Assembly (NCBI GenBank): GCA_020809705.1
Contig: CP085825.1
Location: 5,146,001 to 5,210,000 of the forward strand
DNA length: 64,000 nt
Origin: Calonectria ilicicola
Lineage: Eukaryota > Ascomycota > Sordariomycetes > Hypocreales > Nectriaceae
Direction of reading: 5' to 3'
Part shown: one piece after another, positions 21,876 through 33,371 of the stretch
How the letters are laid out: each line of letters begins with the position of its first letter
Position numbering within the stretch: position 1 is the stretch's first letter
The notes under the pieces: model-generated
Databases searched by the model: none
What the model was told of the DNA's origin: nothing
Seen by the model: only the letters and a program-made list of their open reading frames with translations
Translations under genes and position numbers: made by a program

Positions 21876-24781
21876 ATGGCCACAAAAGATGGCCAACCTC
21901 GCCCCGACGTGGGTGATATACTGGTTGTGATACGTAAGTTGCCATTGTTGAGTTCCTCAACGCCCACCCCTTCGCCCATGCACGTCCGTTTTGTTCTGTC
22001 GCATCAGCCTTTCTAACCTGCGGATTCTGCCTATGCAGACGATTTTCAAGCCCGGAGTTCGGACGAATTGAGCCTTTCAAAGGGTGACCGAGTTGAGCTC
22101 CTCGAGCGAGACGATGAGTTTGGTGACGGGTGGTTTCTGGGTCGCCACCTTGTCAACAACAACAACGGCCTGTTCCCCGAAGGTTTGTTCCTATGCATCG
22201 TATCTCACACTTGTGGCACATCTAATGCCATCTAGTCTACACTCGACCCGCTCCCAAAAACATTCCCACAAGCTCATTTGCATCAAAACCAAGCGCAGCA
22301 GCGCCCGCGCAAGATTCTCAAGCAATAGGTTCAGCCGACGCTACACCGAATAACGATCATGCTGTCAAGCCCCAAACCACAACTGCATCGCAATCGAGTA
22401 TCGACCCGGTTACTTTGCCACTAAAAGCAGTCAAGCCCGACACCATCGTCACTCCTGCCGAACCACCTTCGATCCCCCTACTCAGTCAGCTCTCTAGCCA
22501 GAGTCGGGATAGTCCCGTCCTCCACGAAACGTTGAATGTGATTAATGAGCATATCACTGATCTACGATCGCCTGCGAGCAACGGCGGGCTTCGAGCCACT
22601 GCCAATGATTCCGGAAGCGAGTATAGCAGTGCGGCCCTTGACCACCGCGCCTCCTACATTCATGGAGAAGAAACGGATGAGGAGGAAGAAGGGGAGCATT
22701 CTCGTTCAGAGGTGGAATTGTGGAACCCCGATCAGGTTGCTGAATATCTATTTACTTCAGGAGTCGAGAAGCAGCACTGTGAAGTTTTCAGAGACCAGGA
22801 AATTTCGGGCGAAGTGCTCCTGGGGATGGACCAAAGCTCTCTGTTCATCAAGGCATTTGACCTTGGTTCAGTTGGCCGTCGACTAAAGACTTGGCAGAAA
22901 ATCAAGTCTCTTCAAGACGAAGTCAACGGCACAGGATTGGATACACGGCGAACAACGATGACATATGGAAGCGATGCAGGAGGCGATGAGGGTAAACGAG
23001 CCAGGAGTCGAACAAACACGCTAACGAATCGTCCTAGTTCGGCCCAGACTAGGCGACTTTCTCTCTCCCACGCCCCTAAACCCTCAGCTAATTCACTTAC
23101 TCCGATAGCCCAAGGAAGCCCAACTCGTCCCAGCCATATCAAGAGGCCATCTGCTGCATCAATCAGGGATTTGAACCAATCTCGTCGTCATTCTTCCACC
23201 GAGTTTCAACTTCCCGGAACCGCAATCACAACTGGAACATCTCCTGTCTCCAAGCACAGCAATTTAAGTACACCTTCTGGCCTTGATGGCGTGCATAAGA
23301 AGCAGCCGTCATTTGATCGGAACTGGACGCTTGGAGGCGCTTCACAGAGGCCTTTGTCTTCAACTGGTCTTCAAGATCTCTTAAGCCCCCCGAAGCCGGA
23401 AATGCAAGACTCTGCTGTCGAGCTTGATCGGGGGTACTTTTCTGGAACTGAAGTTGACGGCAGAAAGCGAAACCTCCTCCGAAAGCGTGACAGCGGTGCG
23501 GAATCAAGGAAGTCGACGTATGCTGACGAGCAGAGGGTTCGTAGCGCCACCGCTATATCGAGACAGTCCAGGTTTGGCAGCGTAGGCTCATTGACTGAAG
23601 GTGGTCTCTCTTCAGCTGCTCAGAAGTACTATGGTCTGGGCCCCCATCGAAGAACTGCATCTTCCGCAACCACAGAATCGATCAGGGGCATGCCACAAGC
23701 TGGTGAAGCCCCATCACCCACTGTCACTAAGCTTGATACGTCAGTAAGCGCAACGCGCTCGTTAGGCTCAGCAAAGGACAAGGGATTCAGTGCAGACTGG
23801 CTTTCTTCAGTGGTGAATAAGCCAATTTCAGGCATGCGTGCCATATCAGACAATCTTGATCGTTCCAAGACGGGAACACCCGTTGACTCTTCTAGCAGAG
23901 AGATGATTGTTGAATCACCTGCACGTACTGGATCCACTACACCCTCTGGCGGCCCCAGTTTCGATCTTGACTCTCCCGATGCCACCAAGAGTCCCAGCAC
24001 CACTACTACGCAAGCTAGCAAGAATAGCCGCAAAAAGAGCAAGAAAGAAACCAGTGCGTACACTCGTGGTCTTCTGAAGATAACCCCCAAGGAAGCCATG
24101 AAAGATGCGGATTACAGTGGTTGGATGAAGAAGAAGAGCTCAAATCTAATGACGACGTGGAAACCACGTTTTTTCGTCTTGAAGGGAAGACGCTTGGCCT
24201 ATTACTACTCAGAGGATGATGATCAGGAGAAGGGGCTGATTGATATCTCTTTTCATCGTGTGCTACCGGCCGATAATGAGAAACTCACAGGTCTCCACGC
24301 CACTCTCACTGGTGTGGTGGGTGGTCAAGGCATGCCTGTTAACCAAGATGGCGATGATGATGCGGAAAAGGGAGACGACACCGTCTTCATCTTCAAGCTT
24401 GTTCCTCCCCGTGCAGGTCTTTCAAGAGCTGTCAACTTTACCAAGCCGACTGTGCATTATTTTGCTGTACCCAACCTGAAGCAGGGCCGCTTGTGGATGG
24501 CTGCCTTGATGAAGGCGACTATTGATCGCGACGACACAAAGCCAATCACCACAACTTATCAACAAAAGACAATCTCGCTGGCTAAAGCAAAACAAATGCG
24601 CCATCGCCCCCCTGCCTTGATGAACCTGGAAGAAGGCGCTGAGGAAAAGAAGGACACTAATGGCCTTGGTATTTCGTTCGACGAGGCTGACAGTGGTGTT
24701 TCGGGATTGAAGCTCGAGGACACCAAGGCGAGCAACGAGTCGGGCGACAAGGATAAAACTTTTACACCGCAGAGTACATAA
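21876..24781 (+). CDS. BOI2: Boi-type polarized growth protein (SH3-SAM-PH)
   Basis: Scaffold of polarity sites; in yeast, Boi1/Boi2 bind Bem1 and Cdc42 and promote exocytosis at the bud cortex. Exons: 21876-21933, 22039-22182, 22236-24781 (introns 105 and 53 nt, GTAAGT...TGCAG and GTTTGT...TCTAG); 915 aa. Seen: SH3 at about residues 14-70 (DILVVIHDFQARSSDELSL, LLERDDEFGDGWFLGR, GLFPEVY). SAM at about 226-293 (WNPDQVAEYLFTSGVE, GEVLLGMDQSSLF, GRRLKTWQKIKSL). Long Ser-rich middle with Pro stretches. PH at about 692-820 (YSGWMKKKSSNLMTTWKPRF, LKGRRLAYYYS, TVHYFAVPN, GRLWMAALMKAT). This order of domains matches Boi1/Boi2 and S. pombe Pob1. The ATG at 21876 is the first in frame before the SH3. 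The filamentous role (hyphal tip) is inferred. Confidence 0.93.
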
Positions 24782-25827
24782 TGCCCCGCATGTTATTTTT
24801 TTATCTGAGAGGGACCGGAAGGAAACAATGATTGATCATGCACACCGGGAAAAGACGGAGAAGTGATGCTGCTGAGGATTTCACAATGTCCTCTTGTTAA
24901 GCAATTGGCGCCTGGGATTTGTTGCCTTCTTTGATGACATATTTGTCTTTTTCTTTCCTTTTTCCTTTTATGTTTCAAGCTTGCTGTTCTATATACGATA
25001 CCTACACTTGTTGGGCCCTGGGATGAATGGGCAAAGGATGACCTGGCTGTGCGAGACTTGAGTGCCAGCACCAAACCTGACGACCCCTCGGATGGCTGCT
25101 CAAAAGGAAACAATGACGTGACAAGGCGATGGCGGAAGACTGGCTTGTCAGTCCTTTTCGTTTGGAATGTTACAATGGGGCAAGATGATGGATGGGGTCT
25201 GGTGGGCGGGATACACATTAGCGTCTACATTTTATTGCATGCTTAATATGACGAAAAAATTTCCCTGCCCTCAAGATGATGTCTGATTGTCGTTGAATGC
25301 TTTATGTCTCTGTGACCGCAACTACTTGTATTTGGGATAGACACATGATGATGGGTGGATGATTTGGCGAACAATCACACGGGGTGCAATACGATAAAGA
25401 GAAAGAAGCCAAGGTGGAGATGATATGTTATTTGGATAGATGTCCGCTTGCTCTAGAGGTATCTCATGATGTCAGTTGAAAAAGAAGAGGAATGAATTCT
25501 CCCAAGAGTTTCGCCCGCTTTCACCGAGCTAAATTAACTGCCACATCAACCAACAAAACCTCCTGTCTCGTTTTGTTTTGTCTCGCATTCTTAGCAAGGG
25601 ACAGGCCATTAAAAGCTAACCTATCCATCACACGTCCCAGTCATACTCATCATTATAGCATGAAAAAAAAACGCCTCCGAAGTAAAAGCACAATGTTCGT
25701 CGATAGCATCTCATTTCTATCTGCTTCTCTCCCTTTTTTTGATCTTTTTTTTCTCTCTATTTTTGCATTCCTTAAGCCGCGTTTCGCCCCATACCTCTCG
25801 CTCGTAAATGGATATGACGAATATGCT
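24782..25827. other. Convergent intergenic region, about 1 kb
   Basis: Lies between the 3' ends of the Boi-type gene and the FHA-forkhead gene. T-rich and AT-rich patches; no protein-like frame. It should contain both 3' untranslated regions. Confidence 0.5.
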
Positions 25828-28800
25828 TTAGGCTCCAGCGCCCTGTACTTTCTGGTTCATGCCCGTTAATAGCTGGCGAATAGACTTCATCAGATGCTGC
25901 TCGACACCCTCAAAGTTGCCAACGGAAGGCTCTCCTTCTGCAGGTGGAGGCACGATGCTGGCATCAGCCAGTCCAAGAACTCGATCGATGGCAGAGAGGG
26001 TAACGGCCTCGGCCTTGGCTTCGCCAAGCTTTGCTTTCAGAGCTTTGATGGAAACATCCTTGAAACCGTTGAGGGATGCGAGAACTTTGGCTTCAAAGAT
26101 GGGCGGCATCTCGGAAGATGACGACGGGCTGGCTCCTGGCGCAGGGCTCTTGTTTTTCGCAAAACCTTCGACAACCTGGCGAATTCCTTTTATGCATATG
26201 CTTTCCATTTTTTCATTTTCCGTAGCCTCCTTCTTGAGCCCGACGCAGCGATTGAGGGCGGACATGACAATGGCTTCGGCCTTGGGGTTACGGGCCTTTT
26301 TGAGATTCTCAACGAGGCCATTTTTGAGACCTACGACAGCGTTTAAGAGACGAGGGTCGATCACGGGTCGGGCTGGAGCGGCTTGAGTGGATGCGACGGT
26401 AGCAGCAGGTCGGCTGGGAGCAGCGGTTGGTGCGGGAATGGCGGCAGGATGCTGCGGTACTGGAGCGGGGCCAGCGATAGTCTTTGCTGCCACTGCCGCT
26501 GCTGCAATGGGTGGTTGCTGAGCAGGTGCTGCTGATGGTGTTTGGCTGTCCTCTGTTTTGACCGGAGGATTTGCGGGAGGTGGTGGCCTGGCATATGGCG
26601 AGCTGTATGTGCCAGGCTGAGCACCTCCAAGCTGTGGCCGAGCGGGAGCTGGCGGAGGCCCATAGCCTGGCAATTGTGCCGGTGCTGGTGGTTGAGATAC
26701 CGCCACAGCTGAAGCTGGCTGGACAGGCGGTGAGGCAGATGCCCCATAAGGCTGCACTGGTCGCCCTTGCTGAGCTTGCTGAGCATTGAAACCAGGAACC
26801 TGATATACAGGAGGTGGCTGACCCGGGGGGTGATAGCCAGGGGCGCCAGGGGGGATGTGCTGCGCAGGATTGTATGGATATGGGTATTGGCCATATGCTT
26901 GAGCCGCTGCTAATCCTCGATCTGGAGAGGACGCTTTGCGTTTCTTGCCAGCATCTAATTCAACGCCAGGAACACGCGACCATAAATTTGTGGTCTCATC
27001 TTTCCTGAATGCCTCGTTCCCAATAAGGTTATGCCGTACACTGCTTTCCCACCCCTTGGTCTCAGTATGGAAATAGAACCAAGGATAACGCTGGCAGATC
27101 CGCTTGTAAATCTGTTTGAGAGTGAGCCCATCAGGCCCTGCTGCGGTGAGCGTCTCGTCAATAAGCACGCCATAGTTTTTGTTGGGCTTCTGAAGTTGTT
27201 CCTCAGTGTAGTCCTCAATCTTGAGCTCTAACGGAGGTGACTTTGGCCGGGCCTTCTTCTCTTTCTTCTCTCTCGCGCGTCGCTCGGCATCTGATCCTTC
27301 TGCACCGTCCTCGCCCTTTGGTTTCCTCGGCTTATACTTCCGCTTTTCCGGACGTTCGCTGCCATTGTCAGGTAGCGGGTGTTTTCTAGGGCGCCCGACC
27401 TTGCGCTTGACCGGCGGCTCGATTGGCGGTGCTTGAGGTAACGTCTTTTTAGCCATCTCCTGCTGCTGCTTCTTAAGTAGACGTTGTTCTCGTTTCGACA
27501 TAATTCCATTCTTTGGCGGCCTCCCAGGTCCTCTCTTCTTGGGTATCTGAGGTATTAGTGCTTGTGGTTCAGCCATAAGTCCGTGTCCGACTGGGGTTTC
27601 CATTTCTGGCGTAGGCTTCTCCAATTCCGCTTCTGCTTCCACAGTTTCGACCAGCTCGGATTCATCGAGCTCCTCTTCCTCTCCTTCGCCATCAATATCG
27701 ATATCGATATCAGCATCGGCATCGGCATCCACATCAGCATCGGCATCAGCATCAGCGTCACCCTCTCCATCGCCTTCCCCAAAGTCAGACAGTTCAGGTG
27801 GACTGGCTACTTCTGAAAGCTCATCACTTGTGTCATGTACTTCACCATTGCCGTGCGAAGACTCAAAATCGAAGCTCATTTCCTTTCCACCATGTGTACG
27901 TTTCTTTGGTACTGGCGCAGGTTCTTCCTCTTCTTCGGCACCAGTTCGTCCTCGCTCTACGCCGTTGATCAAGAACCGAAAGTCAACATCCTTGATTTGT
28001 AGTCGGTCACCGCATTTTAATACAACTTTTTCGCTCTTGTAATGAACATCTTCACAGAAGAAACCGTTCTTGTGTAAAGGGATTGCCTCAAATACTCCCT
28101 CCTTTTGGTTGTAGGCGATTTTTAGATGCTCCCTCGAGATAGCCTTGGTCTTGCTGGCAATATTGGGACCGGGCGAATGAATGCCAATGATTGGAACGTG
28201 CCATGGCGAAGGACGCAACGAAGCCAAGTCGACGGCGGCGGCGCCAGGGGTATGAGATACATATTGTCGATTGGAAATCATGTTTTCTTGGGCTTGCTGC
28301 GCTTCCTCGTTGTCGTGCTGTGATGAACCTTGAGTGCTCGTCTTGCGTCGCTTGGTTGGTCGCTCGTTGTCTCCATTGTCTGATTCAGGACCCAACATTC
28401 CACCTTCCTCACTGACATAGGATTTACTAAACTTTCCTCTCTCATACGCGATTGGCGAGGGAGGCGGTAGACCTTTGCTGGCATTCTCTTCAACACGGCG
28501 TCTGTGCTCCTCTGCACGTTTTTCATCTCGGCGCGCCTGTTCCAGGGCTCGCTGATCTCGTCCAATGATGACGGCGTAAGTAGTCATCTGGAATACACTG
28601 TCGGCGAACTCTATACGCGCAAATGATTCAAGGGCCTTTTCAGCGCCAGTTTGGCGGATGGTGCTGGCGGGGCCAAGCCCATGGAAAGCCTCGTCCATAG
28701 GGTTGGGCAGGGTGACTTGGGATGGTGTGACGGTAGGAGGCGGTGACATCGCGCTGGCTGCTCCAGACATGGACGCCAAAGCCATCATCATGTAAGCGTG

Positions 28801-29895
28801 ATGTTGATCAAGGTTGGGTATGGCAGCTGGAGTGAAAGGAGTGGAAGGGGCGTAATGATCGTTGGTGGCCATGACGGCGTCAGATCGGGCTGGAAGCTGC
28901 TGCACGGGGGGTTCTTGCGTCTGGGCATCGCCCTTGGCTGGTCGTGGTGTCGCATTGGAGCCACCAACTGCAGGGGCATCTGGCATTGGATGATCGGCCG
29001 AGGGGGTGCCGTCGGCAGTTACAGCAGCTCGAGCATCGGACGCCCCCGCTTGCGGTTGCTGAACGGCAGCAGCGGCGGCGTCGCTGTCAGTCGCCATGAG
29101 AGCGACGGCAGCACGAGACGAGGGCGGTGGTGTTGATGGGGGTTGAGGCGCGGGTTGGTGCTGGGTCGGAGCTGGAGCTGTGGTTGGGGCCGAGTGTGTT
29201 GTTGTTGTTGTTGTTGCGGCTGCAGCTGCAGGTGCAGAAGTCGACGCGGATGTGGATGCGGAAGCGGTCGGAGTCGCGGTTTGTGATGCAGGCACGGGAG
29301 CCGAGTGCGAAAGCGTCGAGGGCGCAGAAAGCGGCAGCGATGTGTGCTGGCTCTGGCTCGCATCGGTGGTAGTTGTCGGGGCAGGGCCAGACGAGGCGCC
29401 GGTGGACGGCATGGCAGTCCTGCTGGGCGCGGTCTCGGTCCTGGTCTCGGTCGCAGGCATTGGCGTCGGCGTATGGGTATGCGCAGGCTCCGGGTGCAGG
29501 CCAAAGCCATTGGGATTAGGGCCTGCGGGCGGCGGAGCGGTGGCAGTGGACGAAGTCATCGCTGAACCTGCTGACAGCTCCTTCGTCGCTCGCCCTCGGG
29601 GTCGGGGGAATCCAGGGCTGGGGGGTTGACGATGGCGCCGTTGGCCGTTGCTGAGGCTGTCCCAGGATTTGGGGCGGAAAATAAAAGGCAGAGGGCGACG
29701 AGGCTTTCGCTCTTTGGCCTTAGCCTCAGTCATACAGTGAGCCGCGACGTCGGGCATGGGTCCGGAGAGGGGTGTATGCGCGCTGTGATTGGCCTGCTGC
29801 AGGGGCCAGTCCTGAGGCAAGTACAACACTCCCTCAGTGCCTTCTGACAGTTCACGCCGAGTCCCTCTTTTTGTCGTTGCGCCGCTAGTACTCAT
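25828..29895 (-). CDS. FHA and forkhead domain transcription factor, Fhl1-like, with AT-hooks
   Basis: Intronless 1355-aa frame. Seen: a low-complexity Ala/Thr/Pro/Ser N-terminus. FHA domain at about residues 428-645 (FQMTTYAVIIGRD, ISREHLKIAYN, HKNGFFCEDV, GDRLQIKDVDFRFLING), split by a long charged insert. A striking Asp-Ala/Asp-Ile acidic run near residues 710-735. Two AT-hooks (KKRGPGRPPKNG at about 786, KRKVGRPRKHP at about 826). Forkhead domain at about 900-980 (KPNKNYGVLIDETL, LTLKQIYKRICQRYPWFYF, GWESSVRHNLIGNEAFRK). Then a Pro/Ala/Gln-rich tail with two similar alpha-helical segments near the end. FHA plus forkhead resembles yeast Fhl1, the regulator of ribosomal protein genes, more than Fkh1/2, but orthology is inferred. 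The 29895 ATG is the first; later ATGs (e.g. MTSSTATAPPP) are possible starts. Confidence 0.88.
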   Translation of the reverse strand: MSTSGATTKRGTRRELSEGTEGVLYLPQDWPLQQANHSAHTPLSGPMPDVAAHCMTEAKAKERKPRRPLPFIFRPKSWDSLSNGQRRHRQPPSPGFPRPRGRATKELSAGSAMTSSTATAPPPAGPNPNGFGLHPEPAHTHTPTPMPATETRTETAPSRTAMPSTGASSGPAPTTTTDASQSQHTSLPLSAPSTLSHSAPVPASQTATPTASASTSASTSAPAAAAATTTTTTHSAPTTAPAPTQHQPAPQPPSTPPPSSRAAVALMATDSDAAAAAVQQPQAGASDARAAVTADGTPSADHPMPDAPAVGGSNATPRPAKGDAQTQEPPVQQLPARSDAVMATNDHYAPSTPFTPAAIPNLDQHHAYMMMALASMSGAASAMSPPPTVTPSQVTLPNPMDEAFHGLGPASTIRQTGAEKALESFARIEFADSVFQMTTYAVIIGRDQRALEQARRDEKRAEEHRRRVEENASKGLPPPSPIAYERGKFSKSYVSEEGGMLGPESDNGDNERPTKRRKTSTQGSSQHDNEEAQQAQENMISNRQYVSHTPGAAAVDLASLRPSPWHVPIIGIHSPGPNIASKTKAISREHLKIAYNQKEGVFEAIPLHKNGFFCEDVHYKSEKVVLKCGDRLQIKDVDFRFLINGVERGRTGAEEEEEPAPVPKKRTHGGKEMSFDFESSHGNGEVHDTSDELSEVASPPELSDFGEGDGEGDADADADADVDADADADIDIDIDGEGEEEELDESELVETVEAEAELEKPTPEMETPVGHGLMAEPQALIPQIPKKRGPGRPPKNGIMSKREQRLLKKQQQEMAKKTLPQAPPIEPPVKRKVGRPRKHPLPDNGSERPEKRKYKPRKPKGEDGAEGSDAERRAREKKEKKARPKSPPLELKIEDYTEEQLQKPNKNYGVLIDETLTAAGPDGLTLKQIYKRICQRYPWFYFHTETKGWESSVRHNLIGNEAFRKDETTNLWSRVPGVELDAGKKRKASSPDRGLAAAQAYGQYPYPYNPAQHIPPGAPGYHPPGQPPPVYQVPGFNAQQAQQGRPVQPYGASASPPVQPASAVAVSQPPAPAQLPGYGPPPAPARPQLGGAQPGTYSSPYARPPPPANPPVKTEDSQTPSAAPAQQPPIAAAAVAAKTIAGPAPVPQHPAAIPAPTAAPSRPAATVASTQAAPARPVIDPRLLNAVVGLKNGLVENLKKARNPKAEAIVMSALNRCVGLKKEATENEKMESICIKGIRQVVEGFAKNKSPAPGASPSSSSEMPPIFEAKVLASLNGFKDVSIKALKAKLGEAKAEAVTLSAIDRVLGLADASIVPPPAEGEPSVGNFEGVEQHLMKSIRQLLTGMNQKVQGAGA
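27691..27758 (-). repeat. Coding hexanucleotide repeat encoding Asp-Ala/Asp-Ile run
   Basis: Tandem GCATCG/GCATCA/ATATCG units on the plus strand, in frame within the FHA-forkhead gene; they give alternating Asp with Ala, Val or Ile. Confidence 0.85.
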
Positions 29896-30785
29896 TTGGG
29901 GGAGAATTCATTCTCATTCTCATTCTCATTCAACGACACTATTGTCCAGCCTGGAATGTTTCCTGTTTATACCCTCATCCCTCAGGACTGTAGACGCATT
30001 CGCCCTTGGACCTCCAAACCTTGTGTCAGACACGCATTGGAAGTAGGCTCAGACTGTGCCTCTCTATCATTCAGGTACCCTCTTGCAATCTGTCGGATCC
30101 AACCCTGATGGCAAATACAACCCCTCGCGACCGAATATGATCTCTCCCTAGATGAAGTGTGTCTTACCAACCGTCACCAGCGATACGCTCTGCCATGGCT
30201 ATTGCATCGGGTATCATACCGTCTTATAAAGATTCTAGTCCCCGTCCATCTCACGTTGTGGATCGTCCTCCCCCCAAATTGCAATCATGCTGGAGCGAAT
30301 CATGTCAATCAGCCTCTTTTTTTTTTTTTTTTTTTGGCGATCCGCAATTCAGCAATGAAGACGGGGATACCCGTGCGTTTAAATGGGGCCATCTTGCAAA
30401 TGCGACGGGCCCGTGTTTTTAAGTAATTCTCGATGGAAAGTTTGCAATGTGCAGTCATGGCTTGCAGAACTCGGTTGGTAAATGCCATTTCTTCATACAC
30501 GTCCACACAAAATGCGCTCAAAATGCGGCTGGAATGGGCTACACGTGCTGAAATCGACTTCTGCTGTTACGAATTACTTTTCCTTGCTTTGCAAGATTTT
30601 TTAGATTATTTAATATCATCTTCTCATAGGAATTCAAGGCCGGAGAACCCTAGGAAGGGTAAGTCTATTAGAGTGCAGTCTATCTATGGGATGCGCGCTT
30701 CGTGTCAATCTTGCGCCTGTTGATCCAATAGGCTAGTGAAACTGCGACCATTAGGCAACCAAACCTTGGCCAAGCAGGATAGTCA
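29896..30785. other. Intergenic region upstream of the FHA-forkhead gene
   Basis: It contains a TCATTC hexamer tract at 29908-29931 immediately upstream of the start codon (likely in the leader), a 19-nt T run at about 30317-30335, and otherwise no protein-like frame. The 3' end of the transporter gene lies at its right edge. Confidence 0.5.
29908..29931. repeat. TCATTC hexanucleotide repeat in leader
   Basis: Four tandem TCATTC units ending 13 bp before the start codon of the FHA-forkhead gene (GAATGA on the mRNA strand), so probably transcribed in the 5' leader. Confidence 0.75.
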
Positions 30786-32244
30786 TTAAGCTCGTCGGAG
30801 AAGTGAGTCACGCTCAGTTGGAAATACCCCTCGACGTGATCTCCATGCCGCAATGCGATCTGATAGTCGGTACGCCCCATAACACATCATGCCTGCCAAG
30901 AAACCTACGGCATCATTGTGGAAGGCCAACAAACCAGCAACCGTGGTCATCATCACTGTCCATCGCTCCATCCGCTCCTCGCTTGAGACTTTTCGGTATT
31001 GAATCCGGCCACTAGACGGATCATAATCTTGTCCCTCAGCGGTCAAGACGAGATCAGGTGCTCCCTGATTAAGGCTTTGTCCGACCTTGGCGAGCTCGAG
31101 ACCGGCAGCGAGAACCATAATGCCAAGGATACTCTTCGGGTAGTGCTTCAATAAGTCCACAAGAGTCTCGCCAAAAATTAACCCAAGCAAGACTTTGAAG
31201 GCCCCGAGAACAATGATGCTACCCCCGCTGCGGGCACCAAAACGATACTGCGCAGCTAGGCCACCAGCTCCATGACACACAGGCATTCCTCCAAACCATG
31301 TGGCCGATAAGTTCATCAAACCGACACTAATGCCAATGGAGGTGACAGAAGGTGTGGGAACATGAGGGAGAAGATCCTGGGACAACGCGCTCACGGCGAT
31401 GATGGAGTTTAGTGTAGTCAAAGGGAGCTGCCCAATTGCCATCCACAGCGCAGCAAAGTTATGGCCGATCCAGTTAGGAAGATTGAAGTACGGGCGCCAG
31501 ACATGGAACCATGGTGTGTCATGATGTGATACAAGAACCTGGATAAAGGCGAATACCAATGCAATAATGAAGAAAGACAAGGCATACGGGAAGCGGGGTA
31601 GCTTCTGTGTACCAATGAGGACAAGAAAAGCAACGATGGCCCAAATACGGTTGTCAAGGACAGGGTGTAGCCAATGTAATGGTTTGAGCATCGAGGAGCC
31701 TGCTCCAATAATGAGAGAGAGGCCCGCTCCGACTTGGATACCGCGGACGACTGGCACAGGGACAAAGTTGACAACGACCCGCAAGAGGCCCGTGACGCTC
31801 ATCAATAGCACAGCGGCACCAACCCACTGGCCTGCAGCTGTCACCACGCCCATAGATGAATTTCCATGGTCTGAAATGGCAGCAGCAGCGATAGCCTAGG
31901 GGGGTTCCGACGCGAAACGTTAGCCTTCATATCAACCACTCTTTGTATCGTTCACATTTGGGGGAGGCGTAATGGCTGGGCAACTTTTCTGATTCACGAA
32001 CCTTCATAGGCTGCACGGGTAGTGGAATGCCGTAAACGACGCCGGTAAGTATATTAAATAGGCCTGAAAAGACGAGGGTGCTGCCGAGATCGATAGAGCC
32101 CTGGGCTGCAAGTGCAATCATGAGCGGGAGCAAAGTGCCCAGGTCGCCAAGTGAGCCCGAGATCTCAGCCCACGGTTGAGCACGAAGGGTTTCGACATTG
32201 TGCCGGTTTAAGCGGTGTAGGTTATGGAACCATGAAGGCGCCAT
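30786..32244 (-). CDS. MOT1-family molybdate transporter (sulfate-transporter-like)
   Basis: Multi-pass membrane protein, 450 aa. Exon 1 32244-32002 (MAPSWFHNLHRLN...), intron 32001-31896 (106 nt, GTTCGT...CCTAG), exon 2 31895-30786. Seen: two family signatures, SGSLGDLGTLLPLMIALA with GIPLPVQPMKAIAAAAIS in the N-half, and PVVRGIQVGAGLSL and WFGGMPVCHGAGGLAAQYRFGARSG in the middle; many hydrophobic helices (about ten) separated by short loops; a short basic C-terminal tail. These GxxPxQPMKA and PxCHGAGGLAxxxxFG motifs are characteristic of MOT1 molybdate permeases of plants, algae and fungi, related to SulP transporters. Role: uptake or storage of molybdate for nitrate reductase and other Mo-enzymes (family-level inference). 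A 5' UTR intron is likely directly before the ATG. Confidence 0.9.
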
Positions 32245-32247
32245 GGT

Positions 32248-32318
32248 CTGTTAGGATCGAGAGGTTGGAAGACGCACTGTTGTCGGTAAGGTAATGAATG
32301 AAGTTGTATCAAACTTAC
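32248..32318 (-). other. Predicted 5' UTR intron of the MOT1-type gene
   Basis: GTAAGT at 32318 and CTAACAG ending at 32248, three bases upstream of the start codon; 71 nt. The upstream frame has stops, so the preceding exon is probably non-coding. Confidence 0.45.
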
Positions 32319-32739
32319 GTTGACTGTCGTGGTGGGGGATCCCCTAGAGCTAGCGGCGACGACGTCAGAGCTCCTCGGAAATGCTATTCGTGAAGGAGCG
32401 GCACGCTTGGGGCGGCAGGGGTTGTCCCGTGGTCATGCCACCTCAGGCGGCACGAAGGTACCCATCAGTGAAACCCATAGTCTGACTAATCGAACTACTA
32501 CACATTCAGAGTGAAATGTGTTGGTTTATGACTTGCCGCATCAGGATGAGTGAAGACTATGGCAATGTCAGCTCCGATCCATTTAGACCAGAGGTGGAGT
32601 TGGTCCCTTTTCAGCACACCACAGTGCTAAGACCATGCTCACAGGAAGCACTCATAAAATAAAAAAAGGATAAAAACAAGAAGAAATAAAACAAATTTAT
32701 TAAATAAAAATAACAGGCATTAGACCTTTTTTTTTCAAA

Positions 32740-32768
32740 TATATAATATATATATATATATATATATT
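32740..32768. repeat. TA dinucleotide microsatellite
   Basis: About 14 near-perfect TA units inside a broader AT-rich stretch. Confidence 0.85.
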
Positions 32769-33306
32769 GCTAATTTTATCACTATCTTGTATTCTCAGTG
32801 TTCAAGTTTCTGCTTCAGCGCCTTCTGCTCTCCATCATTTCTTCACACAACTGTTTGTTCCGACTCGCTGTAGCTAGCCGCATGGTACATGCCAAAAAAT
32901 CACCATCGATGCCACCCAGCTAATATCTGCCTTAGTCAATTAGTACCTTTTGCCGGGCTAGCGTCTCCTGTCAGAGGCTGGAATCATGGTTTGTATCTTG
33001 CACCAAATAAAGGCCATTCCCAGTGCCCTTCTCCCCCCTCCCCTCCCCCCCCTTTTTTTTTTGCGACACAACCTCAACTTGGAGTTATTCCAAACAACAG
33101 CATGAGCACCAGAGGGGATACCGAGGGGCCTCGGCCTCGTAGCTGTTTGGAACAGTGCCCAAAACACCGACATGCATTAGTGGGTCGGAGCTAACATCCT
33201 TATGCCGCATACCACACAGTCCTTAGGCTGGATTGGTTGCTTGGCGCGTCAGCAAGGCTGCGAGGAGCTGGTTCCGCTCAATGCCCACTGACCTCACTGA
33301 CGACAA

Positions 33307-33325
33307 ACACACACACACACACACA
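33307..33325. repeat. CA dinucleotide microsatellite
   Basis: Nine CA units, probably within the leader of the F-box gene. Confidence 0.8.
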
Positions 33326-33371
33326 GCATTGACTCATCTTGGAAAAGAAAAAAGCAATACATTCAGCAAAC

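Larger units (their letters stand above)
32319..33371. other. Divergent intergenic region with AT and CA microsatellites
   Basis: Shared promoter region of the transporter (minus) and F-box gene (plus). It contains an A/T-rich stretch (about 32655-32770) with a TA microsatellite at 32740-32768 and a CA repeat at 33307-33325, 45 bp upstream of the F-box start codon. No protein-like frame. Confidence 0.55.
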
